Below, piece by piece: positions 26,791 through 36,328 of a stretch of DNA of 64,000 nt. The translations under genes and the position numbers were made by a program. Where the stretch lies: NCBI RefSeq assembly GCF_016695175.1, contig NZ_CP068023.1, positions 1,813,501 through 1,877,500 on the forward strand, read 5' to 3'. The DNA is from Pseudoalteromonas sp. GCY. GTDB lineage: Bacteria; Pseudomonadota; Gammaproteobacteria; Enterobacterales; Alteromonadaceae. The number at the start of each line of letters is the position of its first letter. The stretch's first letter is position 1. The notes beneath the pieces are model-generated. The model searched no databases. It was given only the letters and a program-made list of their open reading frames with translations, and was not told the DNA's origin.

Positions 26791-28005
26791 ATGCTACAAA
26801 TAACAAAAAGTAATAAGCTCAATGGTGTGAGTTACGATATTCGTGGTCCAGTATTGGATCAAGCAAGAAAAATGGAAGACGAGGGCATGAAAGTCCTCAA
26901 ATTAAATATTGGTAATCCGGCGGCATTTGGCTTTGATATGCCAGAAGATATGCACCGAGACATCATAAAAAATTTATATTCTGCACAGGGCTATTGCGAC
27001 TCAAAAGGATTATATTCTGCCCGAGTTGCCGTGTATCAATATTATCAGCAAAAAAGTTTTCCTAATATTAGTGTCGATAACATCTTCATTGGCAATGGCG
27101 TCAGTGAATTGATCCAAATGACCGCACAAGCCTTACTCAATGATGGTGACGAAGTGTTGATCCCCGCACCGGATTATCCGCTGTGGACTGCCGCTGTTAA
27201 ATTATCAGGCGGTAATCCAGTGCATTATCTTTGTGATGAAGAGCAAGACTGGTTTCCAGATATCGAAGATATCAAGCGTAAAATCACGAGTCGTACAAAG
27301 GCTTTGGTGTTGATCAATCCAAATAATCCGACCGGTGCTGTATATGACAAAGCATTGCTTGAGGCATTAATTGACGTTGCCAGAGAACACAAGCTATTAA
27401 TACTGAGTGATGAGATCTACGAAAAGATTTTATATGACGATGCGGAGCATTTTTCAATTGCGAGTCTTTGCGATGATATCCCGGTTATTACTTTTAATGG
27501 TTTAGCGAAAACCTATCGTGCGGCCGGGATCCGCATGGGCTGGATGGTGATCAGTGGTAAGCATTCAGTGATGCGGGATTTGATCACAGGCTTAGAGATG
27601 CTTGCGTCTATGCGATTATGCGCCAATGTTCCTGCACAGTTTGCTATTCAACAAGCGCTTGGAGGCATACAATCCATCGACCAACTCATTGAACCGGGTG
27701 GGCGTTTGTATGAGCAGCGTGATATTGCGTTTAAAGGTTTAAACGATATCGAAGGGATCAGCTGTGTAAAGCCAAAGGGCGCGCTTTATGCGTTTCCAAA
27801 AGTGGACATGAAGCGGTTTAATATTAAGAATGATGAGCGCATGGTACTGGACTTGCTCAAAGAAGAAAAAATTCTACTTGTCCACGGACGCGCTTTTAAT
27901 TGGCCTAGTGCGGATCATTTTAGATTAGTGTTTTTACCACATAAAGATGATTTACAGCCCGCAATGGATAGAGTAAAGCGCTTTTTTGCGCATTACAGTC
28001 AGTAA
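26791..28005 (+). CDS. alaA: Alanine-synthesising aminotransferase AlaA
   Basis: This 404-residue fold-type I PLP enzyme would convert pyruvate and glutamate to alanine and 2-oxoglutarate. Recognisable parts are IGNPAAFGFDMPEDM, the NPNNPTGAVYD cofactor region near residue 178, SDEIYEKILYDD, and FNGLAKTYRAAGIRMGWM, whose Lys near residue 240 forms the Schiff base. The close match of length and N-terminus (KSNKLNGVSYDIRGPVLD) to YfbQ supports AlaA over other aminotransferases. The gene stands alone with its own terminator. Confidence 0.9.
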   Translation: MLQITKSNKLNGVSYDIRGPVLDQARKMEDEGMKVLKLNIGNPAAFGFDMPEDMHRDIIKNLYSAQGYCDSKGLYSARVAVYQYYQQKSFPNISVDNIFIGNGVSELIQMTAQALLNDGDEVLIPAPDYPLWTAAVKLSGGNPVHYLCDEEQDWFPDIEDIKRKITSRTKALVLINPNNPTGAVYDKALLEALIDVAREHKLLILSDEIYEKILYDDAEHFSIASLCDDIPVITFNGLAKTYRAAGIRMGWMVISGKHSVMRDLITGLEMLASMRLCANVPAQFAIQQALGGIQSIDQLIEPGGRLYEQRDIAFKGLNDIEGISCVKPKGALYAFPKVDMKRFNIKNDERMVLDLLKEEKILLVHGRAFNWPSADHFRLVFLPHKDDLQPAMDRVKRFFAHYSQ

Positions 28006-28020
28006 TACCTTGTAAAAAAT

Positions 28021-28050
28021 AAAAAAGCTCGGAAATTTCCGAGCTTTTTT
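28021..28050. terminator. Bidirectional terminator between alaA and the RND gene
   Basis: A near-perfect palindrome, AAAAAAGCTCGGAAA and its complement, gives a stem flanked by A and T runs, so it can end the convergent transcripts on both strands. Confidence 0.9.
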
Positions 28051-28070
28051 GTGGGCTAGTAATGTGTTAC

Positions 28071-31000
28071 TTAGTGAGTATTAGAATTTAGCTCTGGTGT
28101 TGTTTGTTGGCTATCAGCCGAGCCTTTACCTTTAAACCATTTGCGGCCAACGCGTTTGACATCTTCAAGTGCCACATATTGACAAGGGATCAGTACGAGG
28201 GTGATCACCGTGGCAAACAACACACCAAACGCAAGCGATACCGCCATTGGAATGACAATTTTAGCTTGTAGGCTCGTTTCCATGATGATTGGTACAAGTC
28301 CGATAAAGGTGGTCAACGAAGTGAGCAAGATTGCTCTAAAGCGTTTACATCCAGCCTCGACGGCTGCGGCTTTTAAATCAATGCCTTCTTCGCGCGCTTT
28401 ATTTACAAAATCCACCATAACCAAAGAGTCGTTCACCACAACCCCTGCCACGGCAATAATACCAAAGAACGACAAACTACTCATTGTCATTCCCAATATC
28501 ATATGACCGAATACCGCGCCGACTACACCAAATGGGATCACAGACATGATGATGACAGGCTGAGAATAAGAACGTAGAGGAATTGCCAGTAGTGCGAAGA
28601 TAATCATTAATGACAGGGCAAAGTCACGAATTTGCTCAGCAACACTGTCCATTTCTTCTTGTACGCGACCCGCCACTGCACTTTGAACGCTAGGGTAGTT
28701 CTTTAATAGACTAGGAAGATATTCGTCACGAACCTGTTTTGCTATCTCAAATGGTTGTGCGATTTCTGTATCAACTGATGCCCAAACATTAATCGTGCGT
28801 TTGGCGTTTTCGCGGCGAATTCGGTTCACACCATCAACCAATTTTACATCAGCCACTTCTACCAACGGCACTTCTGCACCTTGAGGCGTTAAAATACGCA
28901 CGTCCTGAATGTCACTAATGGCATCACGGTGTTCTTTAGGGTAACGGATCATTACTTTGATCTCCTCACCATCACGTAAAATACGCTGTGCTTCAAGGCC
29001 GTAATAACTGAAGTTTACTTGGGATGCAACATCCGCCAACGTGAGTCCAAGGCTATACGCTAATGGTTTAAGCTCAAGCTGCACTTCATCAGTTGCTGAT
29101 TGCATAGAGTCATTGATATCACCAACACCTTCAATAGTTGCTAGCTTGTCTTTTAGTTTCTGTGCGACTTCGCGGAGCTCTTCTTTGTGTTTACCTTCTA
29201 ATCTAAAGCTAATATCTCCGTCATCACGACCACCATTCATGATGCTATCTTGAATGTTTAGCGATTTAACACCTGGCAGTGCAGGCATTGCATCACGCCA
29301 GCGGGCGCTGAGTGCAAAGGTATCGATTGGGCGTGCATCTGGTTCAACCAAGATCACCATAATATTTGCGCTTGTGCGGCCATTCATATTCACCATGTAA
29401 TCACGGATCATTTTCTTGCCATACTCAGCCTCAATTTCTTTGTCGACATTCAGTACCATTTGCTCAACTTTTTGAATTGACTCAAGCGTCGCGTTTTCTG
29501 ACGAAGATAAGTTCATATCAATCGAGATACGTGGAAAATCATGTGGGATTTTTGGGTTAGCAACAAACTTCACTAAGCCACCAGCAAACATCCCCGCGCT
29601 AACAATTAAAATGGTTAAAAAGCCAACGATAACGGTATAACGGTAGTGAATACAGCGTACAATGAATGGGCGGTACGTGTTTTCAATGAAAGATTGAAGG
29701 CCGCTATCCATTTTTTCCCTGAGGCGGTGGAACGGATTTTTAGGGTTGCTTGGTTTGTCTTTCATTGCTGCTAAATGCGCAGGTAAAACCAGCTTAGATT
29801 CAACCAAAGAGAATAATAAACACAGAATTATCACGCCACCAATTGCTTTAGAAAATGCCGCCGTTGGTCCGGTTGCTAATGTTTGCGGTAAGAAAGCAGC
29901 AACAGTAGTAAGCACACCAAAAGTGGCAGGGATAGCAACACGTTTTACCCCACGAACGACATTATCGAGGCTATGACCATGTTTTTCTATTTCCGCATGG
30001 GCGGATTCACCGACGACTATCGCGTCATCAACAACAATCCCCAACACCAAAATAAAGGCAAAGAGTGAGGCTAAGTTAATCGTTACGTCTAAATAGCCCA
30101 TTGGCATCATTAAAAATGCGCCTAAGAAGCTAACTGGCAACCCCATCATTACCCAAAATGCTAAACGCACACGTAAAAATAGAGCAAGCATTAGCATAAC
30201 TAATACGCCACCTAACGCCATATTTTCTAGCATCATGTTAAGGCGGCCATTGAGGTAATAGGTCAAGTCAATAAAAGGTTCAAGTTCTACACCTTGTGGC
30301 AATGAGCCTTTCTTTGCCTCAAGATAGTTCTTAATGATATCTGCAACTTTGGTGATGTCTTGGTCTTTTGACGCGCTAACTTCATAAACCAGTGAGTTCT
30401 TACCATTGTATTTTGAGTATTGAAGTCCTTCTTCAAAGCCATCGTTAATAGTGGCCACGTCGCCTAAGCTAACCTGTGCACCGTCTGGTAGCGTTAGTAA
30501 GGGGAGTTTTCTAAACTCGTCACCGCGATAGGCTTGGTTTTCAACTCGCATTGAAATATAGCCATTTTCGGAGCGAATTTGGCCAGCAGACATGTTCGCA
30601 GAGAAGCTCTTTACTGCATCCGAAATTGCTCTAAAACTTAGGCCGTATTCGCGCATTTTATCAGGGCTTATCTCAATAGAGATTTCATAGTTCAGGCCAC
30701 CATCAAAGCGTACAAGGTTAACGCCAGGTAACGACAGCATTTCTTCATGAATGCGATTACCAAGCTCTTTAAGATCATGGGGACTCAAGTCGCCATTGAG
30801 CGACAACCACATCACTTCTTGGGTTGCCTTGTCGTGACGTACAATAGGGCGTTCCATTCCAGATGGGAAAGTTGAGACGGAGTCCACCTGCATCTTGACT
30901 TCGTCGAGTACTTCTTTGGTGTTGTACTGCTCGTCTACTTCTATCCAAGTTTGCGAGTAACCGCGATTAGAGTAGGTGATCAAGCGTTTGATCCCTTCGA

Positions 31001-31241
31001 GACCTTCCATGGATTCCTCGATCTTAATCGTGATCCCTTCCTCGACCTCTTGAGGTGCCGCGCCCGGATACACAGCTTGAACACTTATCCAGTTACTATC
31101 GTATTGTGGAAACATTTGCTTGCGGATCGAAAACGCGGTAAGCAAGCCGCCCACAATAATAAATATCATCAATAAGTTTGCTGCAACTGGGTTACGAGCA
31201 AACCAAGCAATTAAGCCTTTTTCTGTACTTTGACTATGCAT
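28071..31241 (-). CDS. RND efflux transporter (AcrB-type)
   Basis: At 1056 residues this is a full-length inner-membrane RND pump of the hydrophobe/amphiphile efflux family, with 12 expected helices in two repeats. The first helix (MIFIIVGGLLTAFSI) and periplasmic PN1 loops (SVQAVYPGAAPQEVEEGIT) are typical. The fourth helix holds LVLGIVVDDAIVVGE with the two proton-relay Asp residues near position 405; a paired GIIAVAGVVVNDSLVMVDFV lies in the second repeat. It exports toxic compounds using the proton gradient with the adaptor protein encoded six bases upstream. No outer-membrane TolC gene is adjacent. The substrate is not predictable. Confidence 0.93.
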   Translation of the reverse strand: MHSQSTEKGLIAWFARNPVAANLLMIFIIVGGLLTAFSIRKQMFPQYDSNWISVQAVYPGAAPQEVEEGITIKIEESMEGLEGIKRLITYSNRGYSQTWIEVDEQYNTKEVLDEVKMQVDSVSTFPSGMERPIVRHDKATQEVMWLSLNGDLSPHDLKELGNRIHEEMLSLPGVNLVRFDGGLNYEISIEISPDKMREYGLSFRAISDAVKSFSANMSAGQIRSENGYISMRVENQAYRGDEFRKLPLLTLPDGAQVSLGDVATINDGFEEGLQYSKYNGKNSLVYEVSASKDQDITKVADIIKNYLEAKKGSLPQGVELEPFIDLTYYLNGRLNMMLENMALGGVLVMLMLALFLRVRLAFWVMMGLPVSFLGAFLMMPMGYLDVTINLASLFAFILVLGIVVDDAIVVGESAHAEIEKHGHSLDNVVRGVKRVAIPATFGVLTTVAAFLPQTLATGPTAAFSKAIGGVIILCLLFSLVESKLVLPAHLAAMKDKPSNPKNPFHRLREKMDSGLQSFIENTYRPFIVRCIHYRYTVIVGFLTILIVSAGMFAGGLVKFVANPKIPHDFPRISIDMNLSSSENATLESIQKVEQMVLNVDKEIEAEYGKKMIRDYMVNMNGRTSANIMVILVEPDARPIDTFALSARWRDAMPALPGVKSLNIQDSIMNGGRDDGDISFRLEGKHKEELREVAQKLKDKLATIEGVGDINDSMQSATDEVQLELKPLAYSLGLTLADVASQVNFSYYGLEAQRILRDGEEIKVMIRYPKEHRDAISDIQDVRILTPQGAEVPLVEVADVKLVDGVNRIRRENAKRTINVWASVDTEIAQPFEIAKQVRDEYLPSLLKNYPSVQSAVAGRVQEEMDSVAEQIRDFALSLMIIFALLAIPLRSYSQPVIIMSVIPFGVVGAVFGHMILGMTMSSLSFFGIIAVAGVVVNDSLVMVDFVNKAREEGIDLKAAAVEAGCKRFRAILLTSLTTFIGLVPIIMETSLQAKIVIPMAVSLAFGVLFATVITLVLIPCQYVALEDVKRVGRKWFKGKGSADSQQTTPELNSNTH

Positions 31242-31246
31242 AAACC

Positions 31247-32422
31247 TTACTCCTCTTTGAGCGCCAGTTGTGTGTTAGCGCCTTGCGAAGGAGTATCGTC
31301 TGTACGAAGTTGCATCCCTTCAGAAGGATAGTCCAGTGCTGAAGTAATGATCTGTTGGCCTGACTCAACGCCGTTATCAACGACGACCATGCCATTGTAC
31401 TCTCTAATAATATTGACCTTTTTGTAGCTCAGCTTGTTATCGTCATCCAATGTCGCAACGCGACCTTCTTTCACTAAGTGATGAGGAAGCATTGTGGCAT
31501 TTTGCACTAACAAACCTTGAATATCAGCATTGATATAAGCGCCAAAACGTAGTGGTTTTACGTTGTTGTGATAAGGCTGCTCGACTTGAGCAACAAGGTA
31601 GGTCATGCGGCTTTTGTTATCGATAACGCCTTCACTGCGGACTATTTCGCCTTTCCAACTCATCGGTTGACCAGCGACTTCTGCTGTGATCACGACATCG
31701 GTGCCAACACCTTGTTGCGGTAAGTATTTCAATTCATTATCGGCAACAGGGAGGCGTACTTCTGCAACAGATGTCGCATTGAGTTTACCAAAGCCATTAC
31801 CGGGATTGACTACACTACCAAGGCTTACGGTGCGAGATTCTATAATCGCATCGTAAGGCGCTTTGATGTAAGTACGCTCTAAATTTCGGTTCGCTCTTTT
31901 CACCGCAGCTTGCGCAGCTTTAAAGCTTGCTAACTTTTCAGCGAGCTGAGGTTTTCTTAAATAGAGTTCGGAAGGTATTTTTTCGTTAGCATTTGCTTTA
32001 ATCCTTTGCCATTCTGCTTTTGCTACTTGCACCTGAGCTTGTTCTATTTCTAGCGCTGAGCTGGCTTGTGCTAAAGCCGCTTCGGCTTCAATCAGCGACG
32101 CTTCATAGTCATTCGGGTCGATGCGAGCAAGTACGTCACCTTCTTTGACAAAGCCACCTTTGACAAACTTGTCAGACAATGAAATGACTTGACCGCTGAC
32201 CTGAGCAACAAGCTCAGTACTGTATTTTGGCATCACGATACCGTATGACGATACGTTGAGCCTCACTGGAGCTGTATGAATAGGTTGAACCTGTACGAGA
32301 GGATGTACTATTTCTTCTTTCTTCTCTTCTGGAGGTTGTTTCATTGCAGACATGGCAACAGCCGCTGCAATTCCCACCGCAAGAACGGCAATTGGTAGAA
32401 TTATTTGTTTTTTACTAGCCAC
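31247..32422 (-). CDS. RND efflux periplasmic adaptor (membrane fusion protein)
   Basis: This 391-residue adaptor links the RND pump to an outer-membrane channel. An N-terminal membrane anchor (IILPIAVLAVGIAAAVAMSA) is followed by a lipoyl half (VSGQVISLSDKFVKGGFVKE), an alpha-helical hairpin (about residues 105-180), and beta-barrel regions including YIKAPYDAIIESRTV. The stop lies six bases before the pump start, so the two are one operon with this gene first. There is no lipobox. A promoter should lie in the 236-base gap shared with the divergent YkgJ gene; no linked TetR or MarR regulator is present. Confidence 0.92.
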   Translation of the reverse strand: MASKKQIILPIAVLAVGIAAAVAMSAMKQPPEEKKEEIVHPLVQVQPIHTAPVRLNVSSYGIVMPKYSTELVAQVSGQVISLSDKFVKGGFVKEGDVLARIDPNDYEASLIEAEAALAQASSALEIEQAQVQVAKAEWQRIKANANEKIPSELYLRKPQLAEKLASFKAAQAAVKRANRNLERTYIKAPYDAIIESRTVSLGSVVNPGNGFGKLNATSVAEVRLPVADNELKYLPQQGVGTDVVITAEVAGQPMSWKGEIVRSEGVIDNKSRMTYLVAQVEQPYHNNVKPLRFGAYINADIQGLLVQNATMLPHHLVKEGRVATLDDDNKLSYKKVNIIREYNGMVVVDNGVESGQQIITSALDYPSEGMQLRTDDTPSQGANTQLALKEE

Positions 32423-32658
32423 GTTAAAATCCTTCCTGTTGAATGATTTTTAATGACCCAGATTAACGGCTCTAGATCATCGATAAGCTTAAGAATACGC
32501 GAATAGTTATGTCGAGGTGTTTAAATCCAGACTGAATATGTAACAAAGCTTTGCGTACCTAAATTTATCGTTACATTCTTAAAAGCGATTGATGCTTTTA
32601 CGTGTAGTCGATTTTTCGATAAAATGCACCACTTATTGTCAAAATTGCGAGAAGCAGA

Positions 32659-32907
32659 ATGGATTGTAGGCTTGGCTGTGGCGCTTGTTGTATAGCACCA
32701 AGTATTTCAACACCCATTCCAGGTATGCCAAATGGTAAACCTGCGGGGGAGCGGTGTATTCAACTAGATGAAAATAATCTGTGTAAACTGTTTAACCAGC
32801 CAGAGCGCCCACAGGTGTGTTTGCAATTTAAGGCCATGGAAGATGTGTGCGGTGACAGCAATGAAGCGGCGATGCAGATCATCACTGAACTCGAAATGTT
32901 AACCTAA
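32659..32907 (+). CDS. YkgJ-family cysteine-cluster protein
   Basis: This 82-residue Cys-rich protein has CRLGCGACCIAPSIS at the N-terminus and later single Cys residues (CIQLDENNLCKLF, VCLQF), the layout of the YkgJ family, which is thought to bind a metal or an Fe-S cluster. The function is not established. It stands alone, divergent from the efflux operon. Confidence 0.85.
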   Translation: MDCRLGCGACCIAPSISTPIPGMPNGKPAGERCIQLDENNLCKLFNQPERPQVCLQFKAMEDVCGDSNEAAMQIITELEMLT

Positions 32908-32932
32908 CTAACCTCAGGTTAACTAAAAAAAC

Positions 32933-32962
32933 GCCCAGAAACTTACCTGCTAAGTTCTGGGC
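32933..32962 (-). terminator. Terminator (minus direction) downstream of rsmF
   Basis: A long stem GCCCAGAA-CTTA / TAAG-TTCTGGGC with one bulged base is followed on the minus strand by GTTTTTTT. It faces rsmF transcription. A second hairpin GGCTCA/TGAGCC with a 4-nt loop lies beside it at 32972-32987. The rest of the 258-base gap between YkgJ and rsmF is AT-rich and featureless. Confidence 0.7.
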
Positions 32963-33165
32963 CTAGGGAAAGGCTCAAGATTGAGCCGTGCGCTAACTAA
33001 AAACACCTTCTAAGACTGTAGGGAGAAGTAGAAAGTACTGTTAAGTTTAGTTAACCTTTCATTCTTTTTACAAATAAATGAATGATTTATTAAGTTTATA
33101 TAAAACAAAGAGTTGTTATTTATATTCATAATTGGTCTTAAAAATATCAAAAGGGTATATTCAGG

Positions 33166-34617
33166 TTATACCCAAGTTATCAACAGGTCGTCTTTAACTA
33201 AATCCCGAGGTAAACTGTTTTTAACTTTATTTTTTTGCCATTTTCCTAATCCGATGGCACTGCCACATAGCGTGAGGATCACTTCTCCCGTTAGTTTGGT
33301 AACTTCATCTAGGCGTATATCCTTGCCATTAAAGTAATCTTTAGCCTGCTCTTTTGTTAGCCCTAAAGTGTTTTTAGATGCTAAGTGACCGAAAGTAGTT
33401 GCAAACTCATGCTCTAGTCTTACCCCATTTTTATGGGTAGTACCGATTAAAATCCCTATGCGAGAATATTTGATCTTATCTTGGATTGCTTCAAAGTTGT
33501 CAGGAAATAGCCACACCTCTTTATCGCGCTGCATCAACTTACCGTCAAGTTGGGCAATACCAAACTGTTTTTTTAGTACGGATAACAAGAGTTGAGTGGT
33601 TTTCTTGTCTAGTTCTTCAAAAGGGAAAGCGCCTTTTTTCTGCTTTGGATTTTTAACGGCAACAGAGTGTAACTTCTTAAATCGAGCAATGAAAAACCCC
33701 TCGCTATCATATAGCTGAGGCCACACATGTAAGTATCCTTCGGACGTTGTTGCTTTTTCAGCACCCTCGAATAAAGTCGATAGGTTTTCGACTGCTACTG
33801 CTTGAGGGTAATTATCAATGAGGTGTTGGCATACTTGCTGATTTTCCAACGGTGTTAATGTGCAAGTTGAATACACTAAGGTACCACCTGGCTTTAATGC
33901 TTGAAATGCGCTGTCTATCAGTTGCTTCTGCACTTTTGCTATTTCAACATTAGATTCAATTGACCAGTTTTTAAGAGCATTTGCGTCCTTTCTAACAGTG
34001 CCTTCTCCAGAGCATGGTGCATCAAGCAAGATGTTATCAAAACATTCATGCATATAATCGCCAAAGATACAGCCGTCAAAATGAGACAACGCAACATTTC
34101 GTATACCCATACGTTTCATATTTGCTGCAAGCGCTTTGAGTCGAGATGACGATAGCTCATTAGCGATTAGTACGCCGTGTCCATCCATATAAGCTGCGAG
34201 TTGCGAAGTTTTCGAACCTGGTGCTGACGCCATATCCAAATTAATATCGTCACTATTGATGGTTGATTTTAATGCCGTTGGCGGCAACATGGAACTTGCT
34301 TCTTGGACGTAGATGCAGCCACTTAAATGGATATCTGTGTTGCCGATAGCAAGATTAGCTTCTTCTTGTTCACTTCTTGATATCCAAAAACCTTCTTCAC
34401 ACCAAGGGATTTGTTCTGCCTGCCAATCGCTTTTTTCGCAGTAGGTTAAGAATTCCGTGATAGACATTTTTAGGGTATTGACTCGGACTGCTCGGCGTAA
34501 AGGAGACTGGCACTTATCTATAAAGTCTTCGATGTTAAGGTGGTCTGGTAAGTAGGTTTTTATGTCGTTTAGAAACGCGCTGGGAATATAAGTTGATTTG
34601 TCCACGCAGTTACTCAA
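33166..34617 (-). CDS. rsmF: 16S rRNA m5C1407 methyltransferase RsmF
   Basis: This 483-residue NOL1/NOP2/Sun-type enzyme methylates C1407 of 16S rRNA using SAM. SAM-binding motifs include [16 protein letters not shown] near residue 128. Motif [12 protein letters not shown] near residue 198 and motif [14 protein letters not shown] near residue 248 hold the two catalytic Cys residues. The roughly 170-residue C-terminal extension (PUA-like plus RsmF-specific part) separates it from RsmB. Length agrees with E. coli RsmF/YebU. Confidence 0.92.
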   Translation of the reverse strand: MSNCVDKSTYIPSAFLNDIKTYLPDHLNIEDFIDKCQSPLRRAVRVNTLKMSITEFLTYCEKSDWQAEQIPWCEEGFWISRSEQEEANLAIGNTDIHLSGCIYVQEASSMLPPTALKSTINSDDINLDMASAPGSKTSQLAAYMDGHGVLIANELSSSRLKALAANMKRMGIRNVALSHFDGCIFGDYMHECFDNILLDAPCSGEGTVRKDANALKNWSIESNVEIAKVQKQLIDSAFQALKPGGTLVYSTCTLTPLENQQVCQHLIDNYPQAVAVENLSTLFEGAEKATTSEGYLHVWPQLYDSEGFFIARFKKLHSVAVKNPKQKKGAFPFEELDKKTTQLLLSVLKKQFGIAQLDGKLMQRDKEVWLFPDNFEAIQDKIKYSRIGILIGTTHKNGVRLEHEFATTFGHLASKNTLGLTKEQAKDYFNGKDIRLDEVTKLTGEVILTLCGSAIGLGKWQKNKVKNSLPRDLVKDDLLITWV

Positions 34618-34704
34618 TTTGAAAGCTTTATCTTATTTTACACTTTCATGAGTGAAAAATGCATGTTTGTTGTGGCAATGATGATTATTAAGCATAACTC
34701 ATGG

Positions 34705-34733
34705 CTGACAGTGAAAGGCTATGGTTATATAAT
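34705..34733 (+). promoter_or_regulatory. Sigma70 promoter of the PAS-sigma54 activator gene
   Basis: CTGACA (5 of 6 to consensus) and a perfect TATAAT are separated by exactly 17 bases. The predicted start of transcription near 34740 falls inside a TCGCGA-type operator, which suggests autorepression. Confidence 0.75.
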
Positions 34734-34735
34734 GT

Positions 34736-34751
34736 TCGCGAAATATCGCGA
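34736..34751. promoter_or_regulatory. TCGCGA-type operator at the activator's own promoter
   Basis: TCGCGAAATATCGCGA has two TCGCGA arms separated by four bases, just after the -10 box. The same motif recurs inside the gene and twice downstream of it. Confidence 0.65.
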
Positions 34752-34759
34752 GGATTGCT

Positions 34760-36187
34760 ATGTCTATTATCAAACACTTTTTGGCGGACCCTAAATTATT
34801 ATTGAATGCGGTTGGAGAGGGGATCTATGGTTTTGACCTTTCTGGTAACGCTGTTTTTGTAAACCCGGCGGCAGAGCGTATGACCGGGTGGCAAAGTGAT
34901 GAGCTTTTGGGGAAAAAAATACATCAGTACCATCATCACAGTCATGCAGATGGGAGTGATTATCCTGCTGATGAATGTAACATCTACAAAACGATGTTTG
35001 ATGGTAAAACACGACAGGTAACCAATGAGGTGTTCTGGCGTAAGGATGGGAGTTGTTTTCCTGTAGAATATACCTCAACACCAATCTTTAAAGATCAGCA
35101 AATTATCGGTGCAGTCGCGATATTTCGCGATGTGTCGCAACAGCACAAAACTGAAAATGCACTAAGAGAGGCGTTGAACAAAGTTCAAGTACTTACTGAG
35201 CAACTTAAAGATGAAAATGCCTACCTGCTAGAAACATTAAATGAAAATTGGCAAGACTCAGGTTTGGTGGGTAGTAGCGCAATATTTCAGGCCATGTTGG
35301 CGCAGCTAGAACTGGTTAGTCAGACCGACAGTACGGTATTGGTTTTAGGGGAAAACGGCACGGGTAAAGAGCTTGTTGCCAGAAATCTGCATCGCCTTAG
35401 TGAGCGCTCATCGCAACCTTTCGTTAAAGTAAATTGCGCTGCTTTTTCACCAACCTTGATTGAATCTGAATTGTTTGGACATGAAAAAGGTGCATTTACA
35501 GGAGCGAATGAAAGACGTAAAGGACGTTTTGAACTGGCGGATAAAGGGACCATATTTTTAGATGAAATTGGTGAGTTACCGCTAGAGGCGCAAAGCAAGT
35601 TATTACGTGTATTACAAGAGCGAGAGTTTGAACGTGTAGGGGGAAGTAAGTCGATTCAAGTAGATATACGGATAGTCGCGGCAACCAACAGAGATTTATG
35701 GAAAATGGTCGAAGAGGGAGTGTTTAGAATGGATTTATATTACCGTTTAAACGTTTTTCCTATTCGAGTGCCTGCACTACGAGAGCGTATAGAGGATATA
35801 CCAGTATTGGCCAACAACCTCATCGTGCAGCTCAACAAAAAGCTGGGTAAGCAACTACGCGGGATCTCTAAAAAGGCTATCCATGCGTTACAGCGTTATG
35901 ATTGGCCAGGCAATATTCGAGAGCTCCAAAACGTGTTGGAGCGCGAAGCGATATTATCTAAAGGTCGTTTACTTGATTTATCTCAAGCACTTAACGCTAC
36001 TGAGCAGCATAAACCTGAAGACGGTGAGCTGACTTTAGCGCAAGCGGAAGCTGAGCACATATTAAGAGTGCTAGAAATAAGTAACTGGAAGATCGCTGGC
36101 AGCAATGGGGCGGCTGATAAGTTAGGATTACCCGAAAGTACGCTGAGGTCGAAAATGAAAAAGCTAAAAATTGCCAAGCTTTCGTGA
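34760..36187 (+). CDS. PAS-domain sigma54-dependent activator
   Basis: This 475-residue regulator has an N-terminal PAS sensor (about residues 10-130; [15 protein letters not shown] and AIFRDVSQQ). A linker helix precedes an AAA+ domain with Walker A GENGTGKE near 197, GAFTGA near 243 for sigma54 contact, Walker [15 protein letters not shown] and the R-finger region. A Fis-type HTH ([20 protein letters not shown]) closes the protein. There is no receiver domain, so signals probably reach it through PAS. The next gene, ccoG, carries a fitting sigma54 promoter, and TCGCGA-type sites lie at both places, so ccoG is the likely target. NorR-like in layout but without a GAF domain. Confidence 0.88.
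   Translation: MSIIKHFLADPKLLLNAVGEGIYGFDLSGNAVFVNPAAERMTGWQSDELLGKKIHQYHHHSHADGSDYPADECNIYKTMFDGKTRQVTNEVFWRKDGSCFPVEYTSTPIFKDQQIIGAVAIFRDVSQQHKTENALREALNKVQVLTEQLKDENAYLLETLNENWQDSGLVGSSAIFQAMLAQLELVSQTDSTVLVLGENGTGKELVARNLHRLSERSSQPFVKVNCAAFSPTLIESELFGHEKGAFTGANERRKGRFELADKGTIFLDEIGELPLEAQSKLLRVLQEREFERVGGSKSIQVDIRIVAATNRDLWKMVEEGVFRMDLYYRLNVFPIRVPALRERIEDIPVLANNLIVQLNKKLGKQLRGISKKAIHALQRYDWPGNIRELQNVLEREAILSKGRLLDLSQALNATEQHKPEDGELTLAQAEAEHILRVLEISNWKIAGSNGAADKLGLPESTLRSKMKKLKIAKLS
35115..35130. promoter_or_regulatory. Intragenic TCGCGA-type site
   Basis: TCGCGATATTTCGCGA lies in the PAS-coding part of the activator gene and has the same arms and spacing as the promoter sites. It encodes conserved residues (AIFRD), so it may be coincidental or a true intragenic operator. 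Confidence 0.4.
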
Positions 36188-36217
36188 TATTTCGCGAGTA
36201 ATCGTGATATTTCGCGA
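36182..36217. promoter_or_regulatory. Tandem upstream activator sites before ccoG
   Basis: Two identical 16-base sites (TCGTGATATTTCGCGA), spaced 20 bases start to start, overlap the stop codon of the activator gene. Their centres lie about 113 and 93 bases before the predicted sigma54 start site, a usual enhancer distance. Confidence 0.7.
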
Positions 36218-36275
36218 GTCACTTGTTTTGTTGAAAATAAAGATTATATAAAACAAGCTATTATAAAGTTTCAGA

Positions 36276-36293
36276 TTGGTCTGAAAGTTGCAA
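36276..36293 (+). promoter_or_regulatory. Sigma54 promoter of ccoG
   Basis: TTGGTCTGAAAGTTGCAA has the invariant GG and GC separated by ten bases (GG at 36278, GC at 36290), close to TTGGCAC-N5-TTGCA. It sits about 60 bases after the tandem activator sites. Confidence 0.75.
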
Positions 36294-36328
36294 TATCAAA
36301 TTTGTGTATTATCAATGTAGCAAATAAT

